Assembly: GCA_047495785.1 (NCBI GenBank)
Contig: JBLDXI010000021.1
Coordinates: 2,480,001 to 2,544,000 of the forward strand
DNA: 64,000 nucleotides
Direction: 5' to 3'
DNA from: Lepidodermella squamata
Lineage: Eukaryota; Gastrotricha
The notes beneath the pieces are model-generated. The model saw only the letters and a list, made by a program, of their open reading frames with translations, did no database searches and was not told where the DNA came from. Positions 46,857 through 60,090 of this stretch are shown piece by piece; the stretch's first letter is position 1, and each line of letters begins with the position of its first letter. The translations under genes were made by a program, and so were the position numbers.

Positions 46857-47800
46857 TCATCGGAAGGCCTGTTTGAACAGCCGCCAAACTCCGATACGAG
46901 AAGAAGATGGCGGTGATGATTGAGAGAGGCGTGACTGACTTCTCGAACGAGATGAAGGCGCATTAGAATCAAAATTTTCGATTGAGTCGCCCGACTGTCG
47001 GCGCACAGTTTCAAAACTGGCAGAGGATGGCGATGTGGGTAGTTTTTTATTCATTCGCTTATTTCGCCACCATTCACCAAGACTGGTTGTTCTTTTGCGA
47101 TCCCGAGGTCCCTCATTTGCCCAAGATTGTTTGTCATCTGGAATAGGGACAGGATGGAGCGCTGCCACATTACTATCTACAGACTTGGATTTGCATTTAG
47201 CAACCTTGGCGTAAACATGCAGAGCACTCTGGGAGACAATGTCTGTTGTATAGCGCCTCTCCGAATAGCCACTCGCATCATTTGGTATCAGACCAGCATC
47301 ACTACTGCGCTCGAAGCCTATCAAAGATGGTGAAGTGGTAGGGCCATTATCCGAAGCTTCGGAAGAGGTTGCCCGAGAAACTTTATGCGAGTTGGACCAG
47401 TCCTGTATGATCTTTAGTATACTACTGGCGTCATCCTCCGAATTTGTTTTCAAATGAAACTCTCCCTCCCCACTGCAACTGCGTCGACTGGTGCAAAATG
47501 TGAAAACCTGTTTTTTCGTACACCCATATCGAATTATTTGGCTGAAAGACACGAAGGAAAACATGTATAAAAATTTCTCACTAGCATTAATTACTCAAAT
47601 TTCCACATCAATTTTAACTGCCAACTGTCGTCATTGGAATTGCTAGGACCTAATTTTGATCCCCTTACGAATTCTTTCAGATAGAAGCCGTCTGGTACAG
47701 CTTTAAGAATATAACGCCGCGGGATCGAGCAGTCCAAATCGCAACGAAATGCAGCTTGAGTAGGCAAGATAACTATTTCAAAACAGCTGGATGTTGTCAT
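46857..47800 (-). CDS. IRS-type PTB-domain adaptor (upstream paralog)
   Basis: Two exons, about 296 residues. The same domain begins FEIVILPTQAAFRCDLD, YILKAVPDGFYLKEF, then IIRYGCTKKQVFTFC and SGEGEFHLKT. The Arg-Arg-Tyr-Gly step reads I-R-Y-G and the ligand loop is otherwise typical. The tail is Ser-rich with candidate docking tyrosines (ERRYTTDI, HVYAKVA) and ends GVWRLFKQAFR, a short aromatic-basic helix. It lies 241 bases upstream of the paralog on the same strand, so a local duplication is inferred. No PH domain or myristoylation site is seen. Confidence 0.75.
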
Positions 47801-48392
47801 TAATTAATTATAAATAATCTAGGAAAAAATATAACTTTTTAAAGAAACCATTTTTATAATAAACGATAAATACATGCTATGAAGACAGCAGAATTCACAT
47901 CATACTGAGTCAATAAAGATGCATAAACTACAACACGAGTTCTACAACGAATTTAACGTGCATGGCACGGACAAAAGAAAGCCTGCTCGTGGCGGAGAGT
48001 TCGCTCAACCATCGTTCGAGCGCACCGAGATACAAACTTCAACAATTTTTCTTTACAGCTGAGACTGGATATTACATCTTAAAACGTGATTGATTTGTCG
48101 CGCTAACACCATCAAACACCGAACTTTGTTCGATCAATAAAAATATTAGGTAATGTATAATGTAATAGAAGTGAATACGTCTAGTAAGTGCGCATGTGTT
48201 ATAGTGATATTGCTACCACCAATTCTTCGTCGAGTGTTGCCCATGTCGAAATATCACCAAGCTAAACCAACTAATGTCAAAACGAATAGAGAACAGGCAA
48301 GTTAATTATCATCCAAGGGTTTAAAATGAGAGAGCCCTTGAGTCTTCATCGGCATGAAAATAAGTTCGTTAATCAAATACAGATCCTTGTCA
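47801..48392. other. Spacer between PTB gene and Smad A
   Basis: Nothing recognised; it should hold the Smad A 3'UTR and the PTB gene upstream region. Confidence 0.4.
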
Positions 48393-49877
48393 TCAAGTGC
48401 CAGATCCAGTTTGTTCGGTCGAGGGCATTGTGCTGAGCACACGATCCAGCCATTGAAGCGGACCATTTAGGTGAATCTCCACCCAACAATGACAATCGGT
48501 AATGCGCTGTCGCCGATATTCGGCACCCCAGCCCTTGGCAAAGCTCATCCTTATCGAACAAGCGCTAGCGACGTTGTAAACCGCTCGGTAGCCTTGATGG
48601 ACGGCTTGATTGAGCGTTTTGGCGAACTCGGTATTGCTGAAAATATTCAGATGGTTTCCGGGTGGGATTTTAACAACGGTCAGCGGGTGCCAGCCGAAGC
48701 GTTGGTTACAGTTTAAGGATTGAACCCAAATCGCGCACTGAGAAAGGCACTCGACATGAACCTCACCGCCGATGTACCAAAGCCGCACACCCTTGCCGAT
48801 ATGACGACGCGTATCGTCCACCTTAGCTGAGCGTTCCGGGTTTGAGAAGTGACCTAAGCATAATCGGTCACTGCTGCAAGGGTCGACATATCCATCGATG
48901 GTGATAGCCCGAGGTCTTCCACTAAAAGTTCCGACTTGCTTCCCCAATTCATAATAAATAATCTGGCACCAATAAGTTGGCTCAATAAAATCCACGGCCT
49001 GCATGTTAGCTGGTCCATGGCCAGGGGGAGGCATCATCGCCATATCTAAGCCGTTTTGTTGTTGCTGCTGCTGTTGAGCGTCGGCTGCACCCGTGCTAGT
49101 TTCCATTTTCATGGACATATTTCCAGCCAAGGCCATCGAAGTGACGTCGTCAAATATCATCATGCCGTTGGATTCGATTGAAAAATCAATTTTATCATCC
49201 ATAAGTACGTCGGGTTGAATGCTAGGTATCAAATCTAAAGACAAGCAAAACAGTTGAAACATTCTTAATTCAAACTAATCATTTACTTGACAACGAATTG
49301 GTAGACTGGTCAGTAGCACGAGCGCTTGAATGCAGTTCGAGTGAAGCAGCGTTGGCGATTTTCGGCACGAACACCGGGGGTAGTCTTGGAGACATTACTT
49401 TGTCGTAATGAAAAGGGTTGATGCAAATAAGAGGCGATTGGTTGGTGGGAACGTTCGGATTCCCGCTCTGACCGGCGGAAACTTCACAGGTCTGCGCTGG
49501 CCGCAGTTCGTGAATAGTTTGAAGCATAGGCCACCTCCAGAACTGACAGCTGATCAACTGTGAATGCAAAATCGATATACAGGCTTGTCGCGTAAAAATT
49601 AACAACAAACTTGTGGTGGAGTCGGGTTGCCGTTACCATCTGATAACGTCTGGTCTTGCGCCAAGATGCTGGGAATCGTAACGCATTTCGAATTCGGGTT
49701 CTCTTCGACTATTGCACGCTCCAAATCATCAATAGCGCTATGCTTTGTGAGGTGCTTTATAATGGTCTTAATTGCACGCTCTTGCCACTCGGCATTGCTA
49801 GCCGACTCCCCAGGTCTCTTCATTTCCAGCAGCTTTTTCGACTTGTTGGGTTGAAAGATATTGTCAAACAAAGGCAT
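48393..49877 (-). CDS. R-Smad-like protein, Smad2/3 type, without C-terminal SxS (Smad A)
   Basis: Three exons, about 460 residues. The MH1 domain starts [20 protein letters not shown] and includes [22 protein letters not shown] and [10 protein letters not shown] with the zinc-binding Cys/His and the DNA-binding hairpin. A linker with a Gln run follows. MH2 has [59 protein letters not shown] (Smad2/3-like), and [12 protein letters not shown] with [14 protein letters not shown]-Smads carry TGF-beta or activin signals after receptor phosphorylation of a C-terminal SSxS. Here the protein ends [10 protein letters not shown], with no SxS. It may be unresponsive to direct phosphorylation or act as a partner. 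It lies 285 bases below Smad B, its likely duplicate. Confidence 0.9.
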
Positions 49878-50162
49878 GGTCAATTTCGTAATTTAATAAA
49901 AGACTAAAGCGAATAACAAAGCTATTGATTGCGTACCTCCCGCTTTTATGGCAAAGTAAGAACAATCAGGCCAATCAATGACATCACGGGTATCAAGAAC
50001 GTCATAACTTATTAGATCGCTTCTGAGAAAAATGTCTAAACGTTACTTAAAACTTCAATATCGGTGATAAAAGATTACAATACGCTGCGTCTGAATTAGC
50101 CCAATAAAATTTCACCGAAGCACGGGTAAGGTCTTGAGTATCTTGCTCGACACCGGTTCGTT

Positions 50163-51921
50163 TCAAGACATCGATGGACATGGACCGGCAGAATTTCCCA
50201 TTGCACGTAAAACTCTATCAAGCCATTGGAACGGGCCTGTAAATTAAAGATAAATTAAACAAAATGCATTCGGCTTTGACGCGGACAGACCGTTCAAGTG
50301 GATTTCAGTCCAACAATCACACTCAGTTACGCGTTGCCGTTTGTAGTCAGCACCCCAGCCTTTGGCAAAACTGAGCCGGATGCTGCACGCACCGGTCGAA
50401 AATCTATAAACTTCGTCGTAACCGCGATGAACAGCTTGCTCCAGTGATTTAGCAAACTCTCGGTTCGAAAATATATTCAGATGGCAGCCCGGAGGTACTT
50501 TGACAACAGCATTCGGATCCCATCCGAATCTTTGGTTGCAATTTAATGACTGAAGCCAAATTGGAAACTGAGAGAGGCATTCTACGTAAACTTCACCGCC
50601 AATATACCACAGCTTGACACCACGACCAATGCTCTGTCTTGTCTGCTCAACATGAGGAGTTCGCTCAGGATTAGAGAAATGGCCGAGACAGAGTCTATCA
50701 CTGGACGCGGGATCGACGTAGCCGTCGATAGTTATAGCGCGAGCTTTTGCGTCAAATGCTCCGACCTGATACATATCGAAAACAGAAAGTCATATTGTAT
50801 AAATCAGCTGGTAGGACTTGCAACGCCTTTTATCTAACTAGCTTAAATTACATGATAATTGGATCTTAAGATGAATATTTTGCAACACGGAATTTATCAA
50901 TTTGGAAGAGTTTGTCGCACGAAAAGCTATCAGTTTTTTATGGCGATTTTTTACAAAGAAAGCATTGAGGGATGGTTCAAAGCTTTCTTTGTTAACGGTC
51001 CAAATTGATGATTACTCATTCAATCGAATTTCAATCGATACTTACGAATAAGTATCATGGAGATTTTTACATGCTAAAATGGAATAGCAATCTTGCGGTC
51101 GAATATCATTTGTAAGAGTTGTACGATGGGTTGAGAGTGGACATCGTTCTCTAAATAAAGCTGCTCACCTGTCGACCAAGTTCATAATAAATAACGCGAC
51201 ACCAGTATTCAGGTTCTTGAAAGACGATCGGTTGGACCTCAGATGTTGGCTCCATTTTTACCATTCCAACTGATGCTTGCATACCGGGAAAATGATTAGC
51301 CGCTCCTTGGTTAGATTCCATCAACATGGATGCATAATTGTCACCATTCCACCCAGGAAAGTCAACATTTGATGCAGGAGTGGAAGGCATTTCTAGATGA
51401 TAACGGGATATACCAAAGTCCACAGTAGATGTCATATCCATGCCGTTGGAATTCCCAGGGTTGAAGTTTTGGCGAGGCACAATAATTGGCGGTAAACTAG
51501 GAGATTCGATGCGTTCATAATGAAAAGGATTTACGCATATCAATTCCTTATCGAGAAGATAATTATATGGGCAATTTCGTTGCGCTCTCAGTTCATGAAT
51601 AGACTGCAAGCTTGGCCATCGCCAAAACTGGCAAGCAATGACCGGTGGAGGATACAATACTCCGTTGTATTCCAGGGCGGGGTCTACGATTGTAGATCGA
51701 GGAATAGTAATACAATGACTATTCACATTCTCATCACAAACAGCTTTTTCTAAATCCTCAGCGGAGCTGCCTTTGGAAAGATGTTTAATGATGAAACGCA
51801 CAGCTTTCTCTTGCCACTCCAATTGGATGGAAGCATTCCATGAAGCATTAACATCTACCGGCTTTCGCAGTTCCAGCAAACGCTTTCCTTTAGGTTGGAA
51901 AATGCTGTCAAACAAAGGCAT
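50163..51921 (-). CDS. R-Smad, Smad2/3 type, ending PSMS (Smad B)
   Basis: Three exons, about 450 residues. MH1: [65 protein letters not shown]. The linker is Asn/Met/Ser-rich. MH2: [80 protein letters not shown]. The MH2 is interrupted by a 400-base intron within YELGRQV, and the last exon adds FQWLDRVLRAMG and the end CPSMS. Compared with vertebrate SSMS the first serine is Pro, but the two distal serines that receptors phosphorylate are kept, so this copy is probably a receptor-regulated transducer. Confidence 0.93.
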
Positions 51922-53735
51922 AACTGTCTATAAACGGAAAACAGGTAAGGTATAAGAGCATTCGCTATAAAAATTCCGAACATGCTATAGGTAGTAAAAA
52001 CAAAATCAGGAAGACATAAGTTTCAAACCTCATTAGCGTTCTAAAAGAGTGATCAATCTTGCATCATTTTGCCTGATTCGTCATTTAAGCAGCATTTACA
52101 CTCATCGATGTTAACGTCTAGCCAAGCTTCTAGACAGCACATGTTTGCCACAAAAACCCAGTTTGGACCAGATTTTTGGCGATGTCACCCATCGCGTGCC
52201 AGTCTGGAGTCAGATGACAAACTCTCCAAGTCCCAAACATGATGCCAAATATAAGGGCCGAAAGGAGCAGAGAAATCGGTGAAGGTTGTCTGCAAAAATG
52301 CTCTAATTTTAATCTGATTTTTCGTGTGATTTCGAATTTTTACTATTCTGATATTGTTACGTAATACGTAATATGTCGATTACAGCACACTCCGTTTTTT
52401 CGGTCGAACCAAGCTGCAAAAATCTGCTACACCCTCGACAACGATAACTGCGTGTGTTTATTGATGCATTTGCATTTACGGATTCCACTTGTTGCTTTTT
52501 GGTAAATCGATAACGCGGTATCTGCTATATGTCGTCCACCCTTCCCATCCCCTGAGCGCTCTCAGCGTTTTTCAGCTGGATCACCTCGTACTTGTTTTAA
52601 ATGTCTTACGTCTTCTCTCCGCAACTGGTTCATATTGTGATTGCTTGCAAGTAATCCTGCATACTGAAGAATATACTATCATGTGGCTATGTGGCGTTTG
52701 ATGCTGAGAAGCAAAAGCATATCCAACATCACATTCTCGCGGTCAAATCCGTGGGGTAAAATTGACCTTTTATTTTTTGGTTTGGTTTTATAGCAGAGTT
52801 TAAACAATCCAAACTCGTCTTAAATGTTAAGGCAAAAGCCTTTTTCTATCCTGTTAATGTCTCAACCAGAGGCTAAGACGTCGTAAAAACCATCGAACAT
52901 CGACCCTTTGCTCTTAAGTATCGATATATTGAAACGTCTCATTATGAAACCAAAGTTGAGTTACTTGAGACGTGAAGCTGTGGCTGGAGATTTTCTGGAG
53001 TCAGGCTTAAAAGGGGAATATTTCTAGGTCGCGTGGTTCACAGTCATGCGCTATGTACCTCCTTCCTGAGTGAATTATTACGCAAAATTGATTACCTATG
53101 TCCTGTACTTGCTAGGGTGTGCGGAGGTGGGTGAAGGGCGAAGTCGCGTTTTTTGCTTGCCTTCTCGAAAACCCGAAAGGATATGGACTATTGACGACGC
53201 ATTATACCATCTTTTTTGACTTCCTGCATCTTGTAACTTTCCTTGCGTCAACCGACTAGAGACTTCGAACTAACATTTCTTGAGCACCGTTCAGCTCACA
53301 TTTTCTTAAAAATCTTCCTAATTCCTACCTTTTCCGCTTTTTCTGTTGTACTACTCATCATAGCTATGGCTTGAACACGTTGTAAACTCTTTAAAATGTA
53401 AATTTTTTCCTTTCCGCCGAATTCCCATTTGGTTTTGAGAGTGTCCCCATTGTTGCCCATACCTGTCGTGTTTTTATCATGCGAAACATGAGAAAAGATG
53501 CTTCAGCGTAATTATTGCTCGGAAAACGCTAGACCACTAGCCATCAGGATGCATGCTCGTGTGACTATGGTTCCTCGGAATTCTGGCCTGAGATGATATC
53601 TTAGGAGCAATACATTTTGTTGGCGTTAGAGTGTACACTTTCTCTATTTCAGAATGCAGAATTATTTTGAACTTCATGTTTTTAGTTCATTTTCAAATAA
53701 TTATTTTATCTGATCTTCCTTACGAATTCCACGAT
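51922..53735. other. Divergent intergenic region Smad B / hexokinase
   Basis: No gene seen in about 1.8 kb; presumably both promoters. Confidence 0.5.
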
Positions 53736-56079
53736 ATGGCTGCAGAAATAGCTCAAACACATCTAGAATCTAAATCTGAGGTATGTTTCATTATGCTCAT
53801 TTGCATTTTTTCTACCGCGGGCCCAACTGTTTAGAGCGAACGAATGGAGGCGATCAAGGAATTACTTTCTAACTTCAAGTTGAACGATAACAGTGAATCG
53901 GGTAGCACTCGTCCAGGACTGTTGGAGATTGGCCAGCGCATGAATGCACAAATCGAACAGGGCCTATGCAAAGATGGCCAGGCCAACGCGGACATCAAAA
54001 TGTACCCTACATTTGTGGAAAGTCTACCTACGGGAAAAGGTGGGTAATTTTTCATTCCCTTTGGTATTGTTAAGCAGAGGATTGGTTTGCATACTCGGTA
54101 ATCTGCGCGATTTCGACTTGTTTATTATGCAGTATAACGATAAAATTTATTTGATACCCTCCTCGCGCTGTCGATGATGCGGGTAAACTCTGCGCTTGAC
54201 TGCTTTTGAAGCGCTATGGCCTGAATTCAGTTGCACTAAAAGTATCGTTCTACTAATTTTCAATTTCGCATTCCAAAAGCATTTGAGGGTAGGGACTCAG
54301 TTTGAGTGTGAAAGATGTTCCATGCAAAGCAAATCAGTGAGGAATCGTTGCTGGTTGCAGTTTGCTATATTCAAGATCATTATTAACCCCCCAAGGAATC
54401 GAGAAATTTGACTAAAACTGACCTATTCAGTATATTAAAAATGGATTGAAACGAGAAATATTATAAATGAGTGGCTTTTATAGCCGAATTTTTGATCATG
54501 GGGAAATAAGTCACAACAATAATTTATGGTTATGACAAATATCTTGTTATTTTAGAAACTGGAGAATATTTAGCACTTGACCTGGGCGGTACATGGTTCC
54601 GCGTCCTGTTTTTCCGCTTGAATGGTCATGGTGGCATCGAATTTGCAGCAACTCCTCACGTTCAAGCGATCCCAAAAACAATCATGCTAGGACATGGCTC
54701 ACAGTTCTTCGATTTTATCGTGTTCGCGATAGACACGCTCATCACTCGGCTTATTAATGAAGGTCAGGTCAGCATTGACGTTGACGGCAAACGAGATTTT
54801 CCACTGGGATTCACCTTTTCCTTCCCGTGCCGCCAAGTTGCGATTGACAGTGCCATTCTAACAAAGTGGACTAAGGGATTCGCATGTGAAGGTGTCCCTG
54901 GGAAAGACGTTGTCGCGCTATTGCACGAAGCGCGTGACCGAAAGAAAGACATGAAATTCACCTTCCACTGCGCCTGCCTCATCAATGACACGGTCGGTTG
55001 CTTGACCTCCCTTGCGATGTCTCGCCCAGACACGCGTGTTGGTGTCATTTTCGGAACTGGTACTAACGCATGTTACCCGGAGCGCATCGAGCGCATCGGC
55101 ACCATTCCTGAATCGTACGCATCGAAAGACAAATCTGGCGGCGTCATGCTAATAAACACCGAATGGGGCGCTTTCGGAAGCATATCAAAGTGTTTGGCGG
55201 ACGTTCGAAACTGTTACGATGAACAATTGGACCGCGAATCGCTGAATAAAGGCGAACAATTGTATGAAAAAATGATCAGCGGCATGTATATGGGCGAAAT
55301 TCTACGTCTGCTTCTCGTCGACTTGGTCAAACTAGGCCTCCTTCTTCCCGACGTACACGACCACGAAGCTCTTTCCCGGTCGGACTTATTTCAACGCAAC
55401 CAATTGCACACTAAATACTTATCTGAAATCGAAAAGTAAGCAAACTTTGGGATTTCCTCTTCCCTTAGCTTCAATTTGTTGTTCACTGGTGAATAGCGCT
55501 TACCTCTGTTGGTAGGTGTTAACACTGCTGATTTTGTGTGTTTTTGGCTGTGTATTTGGTTATATGGTGGAGGAATCTATTTAATTACATACTTTCTTCT
55601 TTCTCATCTCGAAGATATCACGCGAAATTTATTTTCTAGTGACCCCATGCCTCGCCATCCTGCGCGTAACATGATGGGCGAACTTGGCGTTGACGAAATG
55701 CTCGTATCAGACGCAGACTGCGACATCATCCACGCTGCATGCGAAGCAGTTTCAGGCCGCGCTGCGAACTTGGCTGCTGTAGGCCTTGCTACAGTTCTGA
55801 AGCGCATTGACCCTCCTAGCAGTGGTATGTTCAATGCTTTTGGATTTCCTCGCCGTGAAATAAAATGTATTTTCTTCTCCAGGCGTAATCGTGGTTGGCG
55901 TCGACGGTTCTTTAGTCCGTTTCCACCGTCATTTCCGTCAGGTTTTAGAATCGAAAACTCGTGAGCTGCTCGATGCTGTTAACTGCCAACACGTTCACTT
56001 CAAAATCGAACTCAGCGAGGATGGTTCAGGACTTGGAACAGCCGCTGTTGCCGCCGCCGCTGCTCCTAAACGGTCTTGA
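53736..56079 (+). CDS. Hexokinase
   Basis: Exons 53736-53780, 53835-54039, 54556-55435, 55640-55824 and 55883-56079 join in phase to 503 residues, the length of a single-domain 50-kDa hexokinase. Seen in order: MYPTFVESLPTGKETGEYLALDL; LGFTFSFPCRQ and LTKWTKGF (glucose-binding loop); INDTVG with the catalytic Asp; GTGTNACY; LINTEWGAFGS; ISGMYMGEILRLLL; HTKYLSEIEN; and GVDGSLVRFHRHF near the end. It phosphorylates glucose with ATP at the entry to glycolysis, in the cytosol. The phosphate-1 motif reads LDLGGTWFRV, with Trp replacing the usual Asn. The C-terminus is Ala-rich and ends PKRS. There is no mitochondrial-binding helix. Confidence 0.95.
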
Positions 56080-56625
56080 TGTCGAGGACGCCTTGTCTTA
56101 ACAGTCTGCGTGCCAGTATTGTATATCCACCGTGCGCACCATCATTTTGATAGTTGAATAAGCTGTTGACTTACTCTCGCTGTGCCTTGCCACTTTCCCT
56201 GTTCATCAATTCGTCGCCACTCATTCTACCATCCTGGCCGTTGAACTCCGTCGATCAATCAATCAGCTGACTACAATCGTCGCTCAACGGTCGTTAACCC
56301 CTGAGTTTGGTATTTCGTTGCGGAGGCTAGTCGACTGCTGCTTAGGAATAACTGCCATTTGATCTAAATAAGAGCGCGGTACGACAAAGGTGCGACACGC
56401 CCTGCTGTTAAGGCGTCTTTTTCTTGTCTTCGTCCATCTTTTCTTCAATGTTGGCTGGGCCATATTCACGGGTTCCTAGCCTCGAAATAATTTGTGTCGC
56501 TCGGCATCAACCGTCACTCTTAGGAATCTTTACCAGATATCTTCAACTAGATTCTGTGGTAGTTAAATATATTAAGCTGTTACAATTGAAGCACTTTGCC
56601 GGTGACTGGCGGTGACTAATACCAC

Positions 56626-56631
56626 AATAAA
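56626..56631 (+). promoter_or_regulatory. Candidate poly(A) signal of hexokinase
   Basis: AATAAA, 547 bases after the stop. A second AATAAA at about 57177 could serve a longer 3'UTR. Confidence 0.4.
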
Positions 56632-58445
56632 CCCGAGTTGTTTTAAGCCTGTTTTACAATTAATGGTTTTGTGGTAATGATTAATAATGAGCATTTCGTC
56701 TGTGTTATATATCGCGCTCTCTTTTAATCGTTTGTTTCTACCGTGATGCTAAATCGTGTTTGTTTTAATTCTTACGAATGGTTTTGGCAACCTTCATCCT
56801 CTTTCACTTCATGCTACCTTAAGTATGAAAATAGAGAGTTATTCTCTGCATTTACTCATTTGGAATTATTGTAGATTTGATTTCGGCATTTATTTGGCTC
56901 CGCTGCTATTACTTTTCTCAGCTATTTTTCACGAGTTAGTGTTGTCTGACTGATCTTCTCCAATTAGTTTCTTCTGTTCGGCGCCTAGCGCTTGATTGCA
57001 TGCTTTTAGCGATGTTTAGCCATTGATTGACCCGCTTCGCTGAGAATGGATATTTGATGGAGAATCGTGAAGATCATGGCTTATTCATGCCAGCGAGCAA
57101 GCACAATCCAGCATTTATGTTCAAACGAGTAATGCAAATTGTAATATATTTACCCGAAATGATGGTGTAATTGATAATAAACCTGTAAAATGTTCGTCTT
57201 GATTTTTGATGGAATATAATTTTTAACAAATCGTTTCAACTGACGGAAAAAGAAATTATAATTTATTATTATGAGATATTAACAGGAAGTTGTTCAACTT
57301 GTGAGCGACTTCCGGTGATAGCTTTGGCTATGATTTTTGAACGTTCTTACTTCTCTGTCATTATATTGCGAATGTATTGAAGATGAACTAAATTTTATAC
57401 AAAGAAGTTCATACTACTTCAATCTTCGTGCACTAATCGGTCTGAATGGTTCTGAGGTAGCCATAAGATGTGGCCAAAACACTTTGCCCCGTTACCCGTT
57501 CCCTTTTCTCATTATTTGTGAACTCGGTTAGCAATCCATTGGAAAGAAGTGTTATGGTCATATCTGAGTTGTGTTTGATATAATTTATGAGTCTCTCGAT
57601 ACTCCTTCTATGCCAGCCATTGTAATCAATAATCAGCGTTTCTGCTTGTATTATCCATATCCTTGAATGCAGTGTGAATAGAAATTGATTTACAATTTAC
57701 AGATTAATGTGTTAAAATCTATGATGTTTGAATCATAGTGCACTTACCCGGCATTTTTCGAGTATACAACACGATTAGTTGGAAACAGAATAAAAGACAA
57801 TATTTGTTCTCCTGCTCCGTGTCCTGCATGTGCTCACGTCACTTGGCATAGTTGCTTAGCGTGGGCGAAGTCACTTGTACATACAACCAGTAGTTATTAG
57901 TTATTTTTTCAGCCGCTATGGTTGCTGTCGTAGTGATCTCAATTTTCACAAAAAATCTCGGTCCACGTTTGAGACTTTGACCTATCGATTTTCGCAATTA
58001 TCATCATCCACGTATAGCTTTACATAGCTCCTGTGGTTGGTAGCAATGAGGCATAGTTGAAAAACATGATAGCCCTGCGCATGTCGGCTAGCGGATGACC
58101 AGAGCCCTGTCTGTAACAATAATGTGATAATTAAAAGATGATTTTTTCGTGCTCTCAAGGCCTAAAGCAAATGTAAAAGTCTACTGTCTACTTTGCCAAC
58201 ACTTCACAGCATTCGTACAGAAGTTCTGTTCTCCGAGAAATTTGCCGAAAATGTATATTTTTCCACAATTCCTTATTTTTAAGGGTCTGTCGAATGTAGT
58301 AGCTGGCGCAGATAGAATCAAAACTATTTGAAAGAATAATAATCCAAAATTTCAGATTTGAAAAAATTGATGAAAATTGCCGCCTGGTATTGGGCTACAT
58401 ATCGAATTGGCCAAGCTACTCGACCTATATTTTTGAGGACAATTC

Positions 58446-59718
58446 TATATTTGTATGATATAACATGAGTAGGAATCTATATTTGAGTGAAGCACGAAAT
58501 ATAGATCGAGTAAAACGAATGAAACGAGTGAAATCGAGGCGGAACGAGCCGGCAGGCGAGTGGAGACGAGATTTCACGAGGTGAATGAGTTTTACGAGAT
58601 CTATACGAGTGCTTCACGAAAATATAGGTTTCTACGAATGTTGTATCGTAAAATATTACACGTGTCTATATTTTTCGCAACGCAGAAGTATTAAAAAATA
58701 AAAAATCCAACTTAAAATTTCCCCTAAAAATGGCTTTATTCTCATTCTCGCTCATTTTTTCTCATTCGTTCGAATTTCGTCTCGTTTTGAAAGTCGATTT
58801 TCTGTCCGAACGGAATTCTGCTCGAATTTCCCGAACAAATGCTCCCAGAATTCTGCTCCGATTGGCAAAGCTGCCGCAATTGAAGCCGAATGGTTCGATA
58901 ACCCATCAACCCTGAAACCTGGTTCCTTCGAAATCAACGTTCGCGAAAACCATGCGCCTTTACAACCGAAGAAACTGGTTCGATTTGAACGACACGTTTG
59001 GTTGCGATGGAAGAAAGTCGACAGCAGTCCGTCGGAATTTCATCTCTGGATGTTGAAAATGGCTCAATTTCAGACTAGCGCGTCGCAACGGTGTTTGGTA
59101 CGTCGATGTTTTCAGCGTGATCGAATCGGAACTGTCGCTGGCAGAGTACTTCAAGTTCAATCAAGTTTCACGGTGGTGATTTCTGCGAATTGGGGTCAAA
59201 ATGCTGTCCGATTTTCTGGATTTTCTGCTCAGTGTTCGCGGCGCGTTCTATCGATCTAAGGAGACGACTTGCTGACCGTACCTGTTCGATGATCTTCTGC
59301 GCGATCCGACCCACTAATCGCTGCGAATTCATGCACAGCGGGGACGAAATGCTGCTCGATTTTCCGGAGTTTTCTGAGAAATCCTGGTTCCTACGGCCAA
59401 TATTTGCAGCCCGCCTGCCATGCTGTCCCCGTCTAAATTATTCTCAAAATTGAATTTCCCCATTTTCTTTCATAATAAATTGCGTTGCGAAAACTATATC
59501 CCTGTGTTTTTCCGTTAGACAGGCTTGGAAATGGGCATTTATATTCAAAATATAGATTTTCCAGGTCAAAAATATAGATAAACCTGAATCTATATTTCAG
59601 ATATAGATCAGAAATATAGTTCATATTCAAATCTATATTTGAAGTATGAAAAACTATAGATTTGTGTTTCAAGGTTAAAAATATAGACACAGTGTTATAT
59701 TTGTATGATATAACATGA
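58446..59718. mobile_element. Possible element bounded by 23-base direct repeats
   Basis: TATATTTGTATGATATAACATGA occurs exactly at 58446-58468 and 59696-59718. The left copy adjoins an imperfect foldback: 58469-58536 against 58566-58636, where words for AATCTATATTT, GTGAAGCAC, TATAGAT, GTAAAAC and GTGAAATC are complemented. Interior open frames on both strands are short and unrecognisable. It may be a degraded transposon. Confidence 0.4.
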
Positions 59719-59735
59719 CCCAGACTGGCACGGCG

Positions 59736-60090
59736 AAAGGGGACAACGGTGAACAAACGGGGGTGAACAAAGGGGCGAAATCGATTATTTCACCGTTGTT
59801 CAGCGGACACCCCTGTTCTCCGTTATTCACCGCTGATGACCAATTTTTTTTATGTTATTGTTATTTGTGCAAAGTTTTTTTTAGCTAATCCGTTGTTCCT
59901 CATTGTTCGCCTGTCGTCTGTCGAGTGAACAACGATGAACACGCCAGTCGTCACATCACTCATGAACACCAACGAACAAATTGTTCACGCTTGTCCTCTG
60001 TTTTCTCATCTAAACGGCAAAATGTTCGCCGTTGTTCACCGCGTTTTCGTGCCAAAACTCACTGTTCATCGTTGTTCTCCTATGCCGCGC
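59736..60090. repeat. Tract of GTTGTTC / GAACAAC words
   Basis: Repeated short words such as CGGTGAACAA, CACCGTTGTTC, GTTGTTCACCGC and CATCGTTGTTC recur in both orientations, so parts can fold back. It looks like a diverged short tandem or foldback repeat. Confidence 0.45.
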
